Source of the DNA: Agelas oroides
Taxonomy: Eukaryota; Porifera; Demospongiae; Agelasida; Agelasidae
Direction of reading: 5' to 3'
DNA length: 64,000 nt
NCBI GenBank assembly: GCA_949130485.1
Contig: OX422197.1
Coordinates: 566,001-630,000, forward strand
The notes under the pieces are model-generated. The model was given only the letters and a program-made list of their open reading frames with translations. It was not told the origin of the DNA and did no database searches. The stretch's first letter is position 1; each line of letters starts with the position of its first letter. A program made the position numbers and the translations under genes. Shown one piece after another: positions 11,710 through 31,922 of this stretch.

Positions 11710-12448
11710 CTTTACATGTCTTTTACTGACTGTATATACGCTCATCGTCTTCCAACTTTTGAGATGTGTCATGGTGTCTCTGGTAGCTTGGTTTGTGTAT
11801 CATTGTTGTCTCTCTCACAGTTTATACTTCCTCTCGCTGAACAGGGTGTCATGTTCAATATCACTGTCATTTCTCTCTCATTGTACTTGCTACCATGGGA
11901 ACCCCCTAGCTCTTACATCACCTCTGCATGTCTCCAAACTATATATACCAGGTGTATAATACATGGCATCTACACTATAGTCATGGAGTGGTGGCACAGC
12001 TATAAGCCATGAATGTTACAGTACTACAATGATGGAACTAGTGCATAGTTGCCATGGCAATAGGTACCATCACCTGATCTTATGTAAGTTGTACAGCAGC
12101 CGTGTTCCCAGGCCTTAGCTGGCATCACTGTTTCCAGTATGCAAACACCGGCAATTGCATTACTCAGAAAGTGCAATATCAATCAAATATTATAGGCAGT
12201 GAAGGCCTAGGAACAAGGCCAAAGGTGTTATGCTAAGCACTCAGCAGTTCATTCACAAAGCACACAGTCATGACTAGCACGAACAGATCAGCTTAATGAG
12301 AACTGCAGTGGCTGTGTTCAACCAAGTACAACATACGATACTGCAGCTACAGTCTATAAACATGCCATATTATGTAAATGCATACAAAGACAAATTTGTC
12401 AGCAGAAATATAATAATGCTTTCATTTGAATGAGAGGAGGAGAAGGAG
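11710..12448. other. Convergent intergenic region
   Basis: These 739 bp lie between the stops of the plus-strand DED-like gene and the minus-strand C6orf136-like gene and should be mainly their 3' UTRs. A foldback repeat occupies 12103-12217. I see no further coding sequence. Confidence 0.6.
12103..12217. repeat. Foldback element with GTTCCCAGGCCTT ends
   Basis: TGTTCCCAGGCCTT at the left end is matched by AAGGCCTAGGAACA at the right end, about 115 bp overall with an unrelated interior. Confidence 0.75.
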
Positions 12449-14352
12449 TCATGGGGGCTGTGGTTCCAGTTTGCCGGGGGAGAGATTGGAGAGTCCCATG
12501 AGCATGCCCAGTTGTGCCATCCATGTTAGCACCCGGCTCTTCTCCTTGTGAGAAGGCATGACCTAGGTGTGTGTGTGTGTGTGTGGGTGGGTGGGTGGGG
12601 GTACGAGGCAGCAGGGAGAGTGTGGTTGTATATATCAATGATGATCACGTCTATGTTAGTAACTATGGTAACAGGCTCTACCCTGTCCATTTTGTGAACA
12701 GCAATCAGGCCATCAGAATTGACCGCAAATGTCGAGAAGCCGTCCAGAATCACTCTGCAGCAAGACAGAACGAGCACAGGAATAATTTGTCTTCTAGATC
12801 ACTCTTCTTCCCTCTCCCTCACTTCTTCTGCATCCTCCACCACAGCAGTCTAGGGCACCCCCTCACCCTCCACCTCGCCTCGATCCTCCCTCCCTCCACC
12901 TCCTTGGTTATCTTCAACAGGTCGAGACTTAACTGAGAGTAACAGCACCGCAGCACCAGACGAGAGGAGGCCAGAAAGAGCCGATAGCTGGAGCAACCCC
13001 TGAAAGAGAAAGAAGAACCAGAGAGAGTAAATCAACTTGTTTGCTACACATGTGCATCTAAGCAGCTTGGAAGGGGGAGTCGTTAAAGGATGGTGCTACA
13101 GTAGTTTTTCTGCTTCTCTATGAACGCATTCCTGGAAGGAATACTTCACTAGTATATTTTCTGCCTCGTTGCGATAACCACTGAACATTAAACCCCACAC
13201 TGCCTTCTCTCAACTTTCAGCACTCCAGACATCCAGCTACTTCATCTGTATTGCATCGGGCAGCCAGGGTTTCAACTTAATATCTCACTCTCCCTTCCTT
13301 CTCTCAAATCTCAGCACTCCAGAATGATTGCATCTCCTTACGTGGTTGTCCAGGCAAATCGTGTCAGACTGTTCTCAAATCTCATGTTGGGAGCGTATGT
13401 GCCAAACGTGTGGTGGCCATCAAAGAAGGCTGGAAGCTAAAGTGATAGGGAAGAGATGACATGTGAAACATTTCTGAACCTCCTGTTTTTGTATTCGTGC
13501 TGTGTATGTAGTTTTCGTCCCTTTTTCTTTGCCCTATATAGTGTGTATCTGTGTACTGGGAAGCACAGGGATTGATGAACAAACCTCTTCTCTGAGTTTG
13601 AGCAAGACATATGCAAGTTGTGCTGGTGTGGGCTTGTCGTTCAAGGGGTGTGGTGACATCTGGTGGGTCTCGGCCTCCGACTGGCAGGTATTGGTTCTTC
13701 CAACGTGGAGTTGCTGCTCCTCTGCCCTGTTTCTTCTGAGAATCTCACTCAGTACTTGTGATTCAGGGAGGTAGCTATTGTGAGCTACTGCTTTAGTATG
13801 TGGAATGGAACAGGGTTGTAGTGGAATGGGAATGGGGTTGTGTAACATTGTTGCTAATTTGTCAGGCCTTGATGGGGTGTCATCTCTTCTGATCTTCCTC
13901 GGTTGATATTCTAACAGCTGTCCTACATCAAGTGTTGTTGCATTAGGCAATGGTACGCAGAGGTAAGGGGGCTCTTTCAGATCTGTGAGGTGAATCCTTT
14001 TAAATTTGTGTCGTGCAGGGTCCACCAGATATTGGCCCGATTGAGGATGCTTTTTTGGTATGTATGTGCAATGTTGAGTAGAATGGTGTTTGTTGCTTGG
14101 AAGAAGGTTGTACTGCATCATCAGTGGAAGCTTGCGGAGGTGTACGGAAGTCGTTGAAGATGATTTGAAGAGATTGGATGCAGCTGAGGGCATTTGGTCT
14201 TGGAAACACTTTAATTTGAACCGATCATCTGCTGGCAGTGGCTTGAGGGGTGGAGTATGGTTGAGAGAGAAACACTGCCTGAGGAGGAGCACGCTCTGCC
14301 AATGCACACTCTGGTCAAGGTGGACCGGATCTATTAGCTTGGGGGCGGCCAT
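12449..14352 (-). CDS. C6orf136-like / DUF2358 family protein
   Basis: Five exons (14352-13585, 13436-13342, 12999-12823, 12754-12682 and 12562-12449) encode 408 residues. The N-terminal 250 residues, all in exon 1, are Pro/His/Lys-rich and not recognised. The C-terminal domain starts around KLREELPAFFDGHHTFGTYA and contains RIEARWRVRGCPRLLWWRM, LDGFSTFAVNSDGLIAVHKM and VMPSHKEKSR, matching the order in human C6orf136, including its DxYSTFYLNSSGLI and LMPSHS parts. The family belongs to the SnoaL-like/DUF2358 type found in plants and animals; a mitochondrial or plastid role has been suggested for relatives, but the biochemical function is not established. All exon phases agree. It shares a 247-bp divergent promoter region with DHX40. 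Confidence 0.85.
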
Positions 14353-14599
14353 AGCTGCAAGAGCAGAATAGAGAGAGTGTTTTTATGAATCAAACCAAAT
14401 TGGGAGCTACAATGCATGCAGCCTCTGTGGGAAGCCTTAACTCACCAGTTATGCATGGCAGCTAGCTTTGCAGATCCAAGATGCCCTGAGAAAATTAAAA
14501 TTGTTTCGCATAATTAGAGAGCGTAACAAAAAGGCGAAAAGTGAACTGTGAAAAGACAAAAGTGAGCTAGCGAAACTGTCTGGTACGTCGGCAGTTTCA
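14353..14599. promoter_or_regulatory. Divergent promoter region, C6orf136-like / DHX40
   Basis: These 247 bp separate the start codons at 14352 (minus) and 14600 (plus). Both genes must be transcribed outward from here. No TATA box is evident. Confidence 0.5.
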
Positions 14600-16774
14600 A
14601 TGGATGAGAGTTTTTCAAAAAAGCTCCCAATCCAAGACTACCAACAAGAGTTAATTGAAGCGGTTCAAAACTCTCAGTGTGTTGTTATCACGGGCGAGAC
14701 AGGATGTGGCAAGACCACACAGTTTCCACAGTTTCTCTACAAGGCTGGGTTCAGCAAAGAGGGTATGATTGGTGTCACCCAACCCCGCAGAGTTGCAGCC
14801 ATCTCAGTCACTCACAGAGTCTCCCATGAGATGGGTACTAGACTTGGGGAGGAGGTTGGGTATCAGGTTCGTTTTGACGACTGCTCCTCAGCTGCAACCA
14901 AAATCAAATACATGACTGATGGTTGCCTTTTAAGGGAATTTCTAGACGACCAGGAACTCTCGAGGTATGGCGTCATTGTTTTAGACGAGGCACATGAAAG
15001 GAGTTTAGCAACTGACATCCTCTTTGGTCTTGTGAAGAAACTGCTCGAGAGGCCAGTTTCTGAAATGAAGAGTAGAAAGTTACCACTGAAGGTTGTTATC
15101 ATGTCTGCAACTCTGGATGCAGAGAAGTTCTCAACGTTCTTTGCATCGTGTCCAGTCTTCACGATACCGGGTCGTACGTACCCCATTAGTCACCATTACT
15201 GCAACACGGATGATAACTTTGACCCTGAAAAACTGACCTACTTGTCACAAGTCACTCGTGTTGTAATGGATATTCATCTAGATCAACCACAGGGAGATAT
15301 ACTGGTGTTTTTAACAGGGCAGGCAGAAATTGAAAGCACTTGTAACCGACTCTTTAAGGTAGCTGAGACGATCGATTATGAGCATGACATACGGTGCAAA
15401 GGAATTAGAGGGGTGTTGATTTTACCTCTGTATGGCGCACTGGCTACTGAACAGCAGCAGAGGGTCTTTGCTCCAGTGGACAAGGGGATCCGTCGCGTTA
15501 TCGTGGCCACGAACATTGCTGCTACTTCTCTCACAATAGATGGGATCGTGTACGTGATCGACAGTGGCTACGTCAAGCAGCTTGCCTACAACCCTCGCAC
15601 CGGTTTGGATAGTTTAGAGATTGTTCCTATTGCCAAATCTGAAGCCATCCAGCGAACAGGTCGTGCAGGAAGAACAGCCCCAGGAAAATGCTTCAGATTG
15701 TACAGCAAAAAGTTCTATGAGCAAATGGACGAAACTACCGTTCCAGAAATCCAGCGGACAAGCCTCACAAGTGTGATTCTGAGCCTGAAGTGTATGGGGA
15801 TTGCTAATGTACTTGAGTTCCAGTATCTGGACCCTCCGGAGGAAAGAATGATACTGGAGGCTCTTCGACAGCTGTATTATTTTCAAGCCTTGAACCAGGA
15901 CGGTAATGTCACAGCATTAGGGAGACAGCTGGTCGAATTCCCCCTGCAGCCAAGTCTCGCTCGAGTGCTGATCCGGTCCAAGCAGCTGGGTTGTGAGGAA
16001 GCTGTGATCCCTATTATAGCAATGCTGTCTGTAGAGAACGTGTTTATCAGACCATCGACTAAAGAAGAAGCTGCGCGAGCGCTGGAAGTTCATAAGGAGT
16101 TGGCAGAGGCAGGAGGAGGGACGAATGACTTTGCTACCTTGCTTGCAATCTATAAGCTTGCGACTGATCATTGGAACATGAAACGCTGGTGCAGAGAAAA
16201 CTTTGTTCATTGGAGAGCAATCAAAACTGCTCAAAGCATATGTGCACAGCTTGAATCAATCCTTGTGAGACAGACGATTGAGGTGGAAACAGACAGAAGT
16301 AGTTCTCCTGTTAGCCAGAGAGTGCGGCAGGCACTATGCTTTGGCCTGTTTGGGAACGTGGCTCGAATTGCACTAGGGAGACGCAGCTTTCGGACAATGG
16401 ATGGCCACAGCACCATTTCCTACATCCACCCAGGTTCAGTGCTGTTTGGCTGTGAGGAGTCTCTAGACTGGGTTCTGTACCATGAGCTTGTTGACACTGC
16501 CAAAACCTACATGAGAACAGTGTGCCCCATTCGCTATGCATGGGTGAAGGCACTGCTACCACAGCTACATGAAGTGGATGTGTATAGACTGAGTGAGTGC
16601 GAGAGGAAGCGACCAAGGAGCGAAAATGATCCTGAACTCTTGCCAAGCTCCAAGAGAACTGAAATTTCCCAAGTGCTACAAGAAGAGGGTGGACGTGAGG
16701 GGTTGCAAGAGAGAGCTGTCGCTGCTAGAGAACGGTACTTGGCAAGAAAGGCACTCAGAGAACAGACTTTATAG
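14600..16774 (+). CDS. DHX40: DEAH-box RNA helicase DHX40, intronless
   Basis: A single frame encodes 724 residues (human 779). It has the superfamily 2 DEAH motifs in order: Walker A TGETGCGKTT near residue 31-40, TQPRRVA (Ia), VLDEAHERS with DEAH at 129-132 (II), MSATLDAEK (III), FLTGQAEIE (IV), ATNIAATSLTIDGI (V) and QRTGRAGRT (VI), then winged-helix, ratchet and OB-fold regions. DHX40-specific stretches include GYQVRFDDCSS, KYMTDGCLL, MDIHL and FIRPSTKEEA. The enzyme is an ATP-dependent RNA helicase; human DHX40 has been linked to mRNA surveillance and splicing-related roles. It keeps every catalytic motif although it has no introns, which suggests an old retrocopy that replaced the parent, or intron loss. 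Confidence 0.95.
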   Translation: MDESFSKKLPIQDYQQELIEAVQNSQCVVITGETGCGKTTQFPQFLYKAGFSKEGMIGVTQPRRVAAISVTHRVSHEMGTRLGEEVGYQVRFDDCSSAATKIKYMTDGCLLREFLDDQELSRYGVIVLDEAHERSLATDILFGLVKKLLERPVSEMKSRKLPLKVVIMSATLDAEKFSTFFASCPVFTIPGRTYPISHHYCNTDDNFDPEKLTYLSQVTRVVMDIHLDQPQGDILVFLTGQAEIESTCNRLFKVAETIDYEHDIRCKGIRGVLILPLYGALATEQQQRVFAPVDKGIRRVIVATNIAATSLTIDGIVYVIDSGYVKQLAYNPRTGLDSLEIVPIAKSEAIQRTGRAGRTAPGKCFRLYSKKFYEQMDETTVPEIQRTSLTSVILSLKCMGIANVLEFQYLDPPEERMILEALRQLYYFQALNQDGNVTALGRQLVEFPLQPSLARVLIRSKQLGCEEAVIPIIAMLSVENVFIRPSTKEEAARALEVHKELAEAGGGTNDFATLLAIYKLATDHWNMKRWCRENFVHWRAIKTAQSICAQLESILVRQTIEVETDRSSSPVSQRVRQALCFGLFGNVARIALGRRSFRTMDGHSTISYIHPGSVLFGCEESLDWVLYHELVDTAKTYMRTVCPIRYAWVKALLPQLHEVDVYRLSECERKRPRSENDPELLPSSKRTEISQVLQEEGGREGLQERAVAARERYLARKALREQTL

Positions 16775-16907
16775 TTTGTTGCTTATATGTACCGTATTTG
16801 TGCAGGTAGGTATGTTCAGCCCCGCCCCTTTGTGGTGTGCTATTAAATAGAAACAATAACTTCCGGTACACGTGTAGTGCGCTTTAAATAGAATTGATTC
16901 AGTAGTG
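16775..16907 (+). promoter_or_regulatory. Putative ATP13A1 promoter
   Basis: These 133 bp lie between the DHX40 stop and the ATP13A1 start. They contain an ETS-like ACTTCCGG (16859-16866), an E-box CACGTG (16869-16874) and two TTAAATAGAA stretches, one on each side of those sites, that could act as TATA-like elements. The element choice is inference from spacing. Confidence 0.45.
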
Positions 16908-27373
<10,466 letters not shown>

Positions 27374-27475
27374 GTGTATAATTAGAACATTAGGTAACTG
27401 TCAATCAACATTATGCAAGGTATCTCAGTTTGTATATCATGATAAACTTTCCAACTGTATGCAGCCATATTTGTT

Positions 27476-27508
27476 AGCCTCATTCCCAGGTCAGCTTGGG
27501 AATGAATA
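27476..27508. repeat. Short foldback element
   Basis: TAGCCTCATTCCCAGGTC is followed at once by GCTTGGGAATGAATAA, an imperfect inverted copy. It lies in the convergent gap between ATP13A1 and the first PARP gene. Confidence 0.65.
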
Positions 27509-27542
27509 ACTGCGAATGCAACGAGACATTAATTTTAATATA

Positions 27543-30500
27543 CTAGACACTATACTCCAAGACATAGGCTGGCAACACACGGTACGTTTTGTACACAACA
27601 TATTCCTTCTGGCCACTGACATTGCCCTGAGGTGGGGAGGTAACCAAAAAAAAAATACAAGTTAATTTACAGTCAAAGATGTGTGTTGTGCTGGCTATAG
27701 TATATCCCAGTCATGTTAGCTGATGAACAGAATTGTCACTGTGGCACTTTCGCTCATCATGAGTTATGAGTCTTCTAGTACCATGCTTCCCTGACATGCT
27801 TCCAGCTGAGCACTTATTAACCTTGACAGAGTCATATGCCTTGGGCAACCCTGGCTCCTGTTTCTCTCTCATTGGCTCCCTCCTCAGGGAGGAGTTGTTG
27901 GTCCCTCGAGGGTACTCCTGGATGGGAGGGAAGGTGACTACTAAATGGGCAGACACGTTTCTGGGGTACTTCTCTTTGGACTGGGAATGAGACTATAACC
28001 CACAATGTTTGGGAATGTACCCTTCCTGCTGCAAGGAACCATACTCTCGTACCTTGATGTCTCCCAGCAACACATAACAAGCAAACACTTGTCTGGGGTT
28101 TCCTTTTTTCCAATAATGGTCACACTTTTTAGGGTCATCACTAGGAGGAAGGAGAAGTGCAAGAATCATACAAGAGTCAACACAGGGGAGAAGCACAGAG
28201 CTAGTAATAAAAAGACAGCTGTGAAGTCTTTCACAGAAATTGCTTGCCTGAAGTATATCCCCTTTCCAAAGTTTCCAAAATCATCCTTGTAATTTTTTCC
28301 ACTCAGCCTCTGGTCAAGTCCCTCCTCACAAATCACCTCCTTACTGGCAGATGTAGTGTGGTAGAGCAACGTTTCATTGAGATCACGCCCTGCTGGACGC
28401 TCATCCCTCATTGATTGCCTCTCGAAATGGAAGCGATTCCACAACTTCTGGTTCTGAATCTGCTGCACCTTGGTGACCATGTACCCAGCTCTAGCGAAGG
28501 GGGCCATCACTTGGGTCCACTTTTCAGAGGCAGGAGAGACGTCTATCAAGTGGTACTTTCTCACAGCGTTGGGAGCACAGTTGGGACACACAGTCCACCA
28601 AGGAGGAGGAGGGGCGTGAGTGACTGTGTGTGTTGCAGAAAGACGTGGAGGTTCTCTACTATTGGAAAACTAGCTAACGTTTCAACTGAATATTTCAGTA
28701 GCCACTTGATGACAATTTCAAATTGGTAACAGAAAACATTCTTTCCATTTACACTGAGAAGACACTGAAACATATCGTGACATGCACTCAACAACTAAAC
28801 AAAGAGCTGTGCAACAGTAGTATAGTCCTACAAAACAGACCTACCAGTGGTAGAGGGGTGGGTCCCCTTCTTAGGTAGCCGGGTCACCTTGAAACAGATG
28901 CTAAACCCATTGATCTCTCTGAGGAAAACAAGCATTCATTGTGTTGAACCCTCACAGTACACAATTTTGGAACTACCTCTTAATTACCAGCAGGTGTATA
29001 TTGATTGCTACACGTACGGCAGTCTCCGGTATCCGGCAGGAACGTCCTCTTTCCTGGAGGGGCTGAGGACTACTATGTCGGTCACTGCTTGAGTTGCCTG
29101 CTCCAGGGGAGTGAACTCAGCTAGAAGTTGCTTTGAACTGAATGCCTTGGTGTCTATGTAGGAATAAAACCTGTCCACACAAACCTACACAGGGGTCCTT
29201 TGCAAACCAATATACAGTAACCTCTATCACAGGCCAAACCACACAGTGGTACAGCTTTTTGCTGACACAGTCCTAGGCACTTACTGTCATCGTGAGTGTA
29301 CGTCAGTGCTGCATAGCCAAAGGGAACTTCATCACTGGAAGATATCACCTTTAGTTCTGTAAGTGCAACACGACCCTAAGCAGACAAAACACCATCTAGA
29401 TGTAGATCGTGTGTGTGTATGCTGTGTGTGTCTCACTCTGGTGGGTGCAGGTGACTTCTTGGTGAAGCAAAGGTACCGTCTGGTGTGTCCTAACCTCCCT
29501 TCAGGGAAATCTGCCCTCCTCCCATCAGCAGTGTTCTTGAGCTATGGAAGAAGGAGCAGAGACTGACCTAACCATAGACAGTAGTCATCATGACTAATGT
29601 TACATAAAATTTCAGCACATAAAAGGTTAAACACACCGTTGTAAAGTGGTCTGGGGCTCTTTCCTTCTTGGACAAAATGAGTATGTCTGTGATCACAAGG
29701 TCCATTATCGACTCTGTAAGTGTGTAGATGAAAACTTCAAAGACGTATGTATGATGTGCAGTCAACAACTAGAAAGAGACAGAATGTGGTCTTGGATCAC
29801 ATCACGGACAGAATTCCTACCAGCAGAAGTCAAGGGAGGAGAGGAATGGGTACCCTTCATAGGTAGTCGGGTTACCTTGAAACAGATACTAAATCCATTG
29901 ATCTCTCTATGAAAAAACAATCATTGTCATAGCACAGATGTTTGAAATGCCTCTTAATATAATGAAGGTGTGGAATGTTTGGAGTACACGTACGGCAGTC
30001 TCTGGTATCCGGCAGGAACGTCCTCTTTCCTTGAGGGGCTGAGGACTACTACGCCAGTCACTGCTTGGGTCACCTCCTCGAGGGGGGTGAACTTGGCCAG
30101 AAGCTGCTTTGAACTGAATGCCTTGGTGTCTATATATGAATAAAAATTAACAACAAAACTGGCTGCATGAACTCTGTAAATCTCCACATAAAACAAACAG
30201 TTAGCCTTACTCCCAGCCTCAACCCACAATCATGTTATTTGTGGTATGTACTGTGGAGAGCATACTCACTTGCAGACACTTAGCTTTCTGTGCACTGTGT
30301 AGTGGCTAAGGCACTTACTGTCATCGTGAGTGTATGTCAGTGCTGCATAGCCAAAGGGGACATTATTATTGGAAGAGACCACCTTTAGTTCTGTCAGAGC
30401 AACACGGCCCTAATAGGTAAAAACAAAAACAAATCCACCTGTTATTAAACACAAATGTGTTGTTGATAGGTGTGACCATGTGTGTCCCTCACTCTAGTGG

Positions 30501-31563
30501 GTGCAGGTGACCTGTTGGTGAAGCAAATGTACCGCTTATTGTGTCCCAGCATCCCTTCAGGGAAATCTGCCTTTCTCCCATCAGTAGTGTTCTCCAGCTA
30601 TGGAAGAACAGTGAGTATAACCTAACCACATGTAGATAGCAGATGTCCTTCTAAGACAATTCACACAAATACCATACTCAGCTAGGGTGAAGGGTGCTCA
30701 CCACTGTAAAGTGGGCTGGGGTTCTTTCCTTCTTAGCCAAAATGAGTAGGTCTGTGATCACAAGGTCCATTATCGACTCCAAGACTGTCCAGTCTTCGTT
30801 GTCAGTGTATGAAAACCATGCATGCTGCAAAACAAACACAAACAGTCTGTCCATTTGCAGATGATGCATGACGACTCCTGAACAGTAGCAAGTATTTAAA
30901 GTTTAGGCCTACGAGATCGACCGGGATCAACCGTGTCAGTCTCGTGAACATGCAAAAAGAGGACTGTAATATGGGGTGCCGTTTGTGTCAAAACTCCGGT
31001 TTTTAGAAACCGGCGACCTTTACTAAACCTCGATCGATCTTTACTAAACATCGATCGATGTTTAGTAAACATCGATGTTGAGCAAAGATCGATCGATGTT
31101 TAGCATACATCGATCGATGTTTAGTAAAGATCGATGGATTGCCATTTCTAGTAGAGATCTATGGTGCTATATTAGCGTCAAAATTTAACAGTATTCTGAC
31201 TACCTGTGATCGACCGATGTTTAATAAAGATCGATCGATGTTTAGTAAAAATCGATCGAGGTTTAGTAAAGGTCGCGGGTTTGATAAACATTGCTAAAAA
31301 CTGGAGTTTTGTGTATAAACAACTACAGATCATGTACAGGGTTCTTACATATAGTCGATTACGGAATAAAACAGGAGCGAAGGATCGGCTGCGCAAAACC
31401 ACAGACCGCAATACTCTAGTTTCGTGGGCCCGACTAGCAAAACGCACCTACTCCATCTTCTGCAGCTTTTCTTTAGTCAATCTCTTTGCTAGCAAATTTG
31501 AAGCAGCGGGGACTAATACAGGAAGTAAACTATAGAGCAAAGTGTTCATACCTGCAGCAGCAT
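27543..31563 (-). CDS. PARP-type ADP-ribosyltransferase with two MABP domains
   Basis: Well-supported exons are 30824-30702, 30597-30493, 30409-30319, 30129-29994, 29906-29821, 29713-29637, 29541-29437, 29375-29285, 29153-29018, 28918-28845, 28623-28248, 28140-28053, 27917-27822 and 27626-27543. They encode 555 residues in consistent phase. The start is uncertain: the phase-compatible candidate is a 12-nt exon at 31563-31552 (MLLQ). Residues about 5-184 and 185-345 are two MABP domains, each with SIMDLVITD, RYxCFT, VPFGYAALTYTHDD and INGFSICFKVTRLP; their matching exons have equal lengths (105, 91, 136). A PARP catalytic domain follows: IQNQKLWNRFHFER, LLYHTTSASK, GKGIYF and EYVVYKTYRVLPAY, with His, Tyr and Glu of the triad present. 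The Gly that normally follows the His is Thr. The intron after exon 28623-28248 starts with GC. MABP domains bind membranes in MVB12 and DENND4 proteins, so membrane-localised ADP-ribosylation is an inference. Confidence 0.85.
30825..31551. other. Intergenic or first-intron stretch between the two PARP genes
   Basis: About 730 bp lie upstream of the first certain exon of the double-MABP PARP gene. A foldback element fills 30989-31311. On the minus strand at about 31506-31449 there is a short open stretch NLLAKRLTKEKLQKM that resembles the ubiquitin-binding-like motifs of the neighbouring PARP, but its phase does not fit the next exon. Confidence 0.5.
30989..31311. mobile_element. Foldback element with internal ATCGATCGATGTTTAGTAAA repeats
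   Basis: The ends are inverted copies (CAAAACTCCGGTTTTTAG on the left, CTAAAAACTGGAGTTTTG on the right), continuing into GACCTTTACTAAACCTCGAT and its complement. Inside, palindromic ATCGATCGAT cores followed by GTTTAGTAAA recur about six times in both orientations. No coding capacity. Confidence 0.8.
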
Positions 31564-31922
31564 TCCTGTGGACGAAACTGCGCAACCAGCAGCCCCCCCC
31601 CCCCCCCCCCCATCCTACGAGCTAGCCTCGTGCCAGGATCCATTCCGCTTTCGGGTGAGTCTGGGAACGAGACTAATACAAGACCCAAGCCTCATTTTCC
31701 CCAGGCTCCAGTTTTTGGTATACTATGTAGCATAGCCCTTGCAGCATTAGTTTTCCCTCAAAATGCTTTTTCGTTTCCATCTGCAGACCACTTACGAAGT
31801 ATATGTTTACTGATGTGGCAAAATCTAGAAGAAGAAAAAACACTTGAGAATCCCTTCACTGTATGAGTGACAGTATTATATCCATCAGCACAATGATATG
31901 CTCATATAGCCTGGGGTACATC
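31564..31922. other. Spacer between PARP paralogues
   Basis: This 359-bp gap holds a run of about 20 C residues near 31591, a foldback element (about 31623-31673, CCTCGTGCCAGG to TCTGGGAACGAGAC) and single ends of related repeats. It should contain the 3' UTR of the upstream PARP gene and the promoter of the downstream one. Confidence 0.55.

Noticed and set aside
12569-12681. Extension of C6orf136-like exon 4 through the GTAGAG donor
   Set aside because: The read-through sequence is (AC)-rich and unlike the family; the spliced version gives VMPSH directly after HKMDR, matching human.
31206-31866. Plus-strand open frames between the PARP genes
   Set aside because: They overlap a foldback element and a C homopolymer and show no recognisable domain or splice support.
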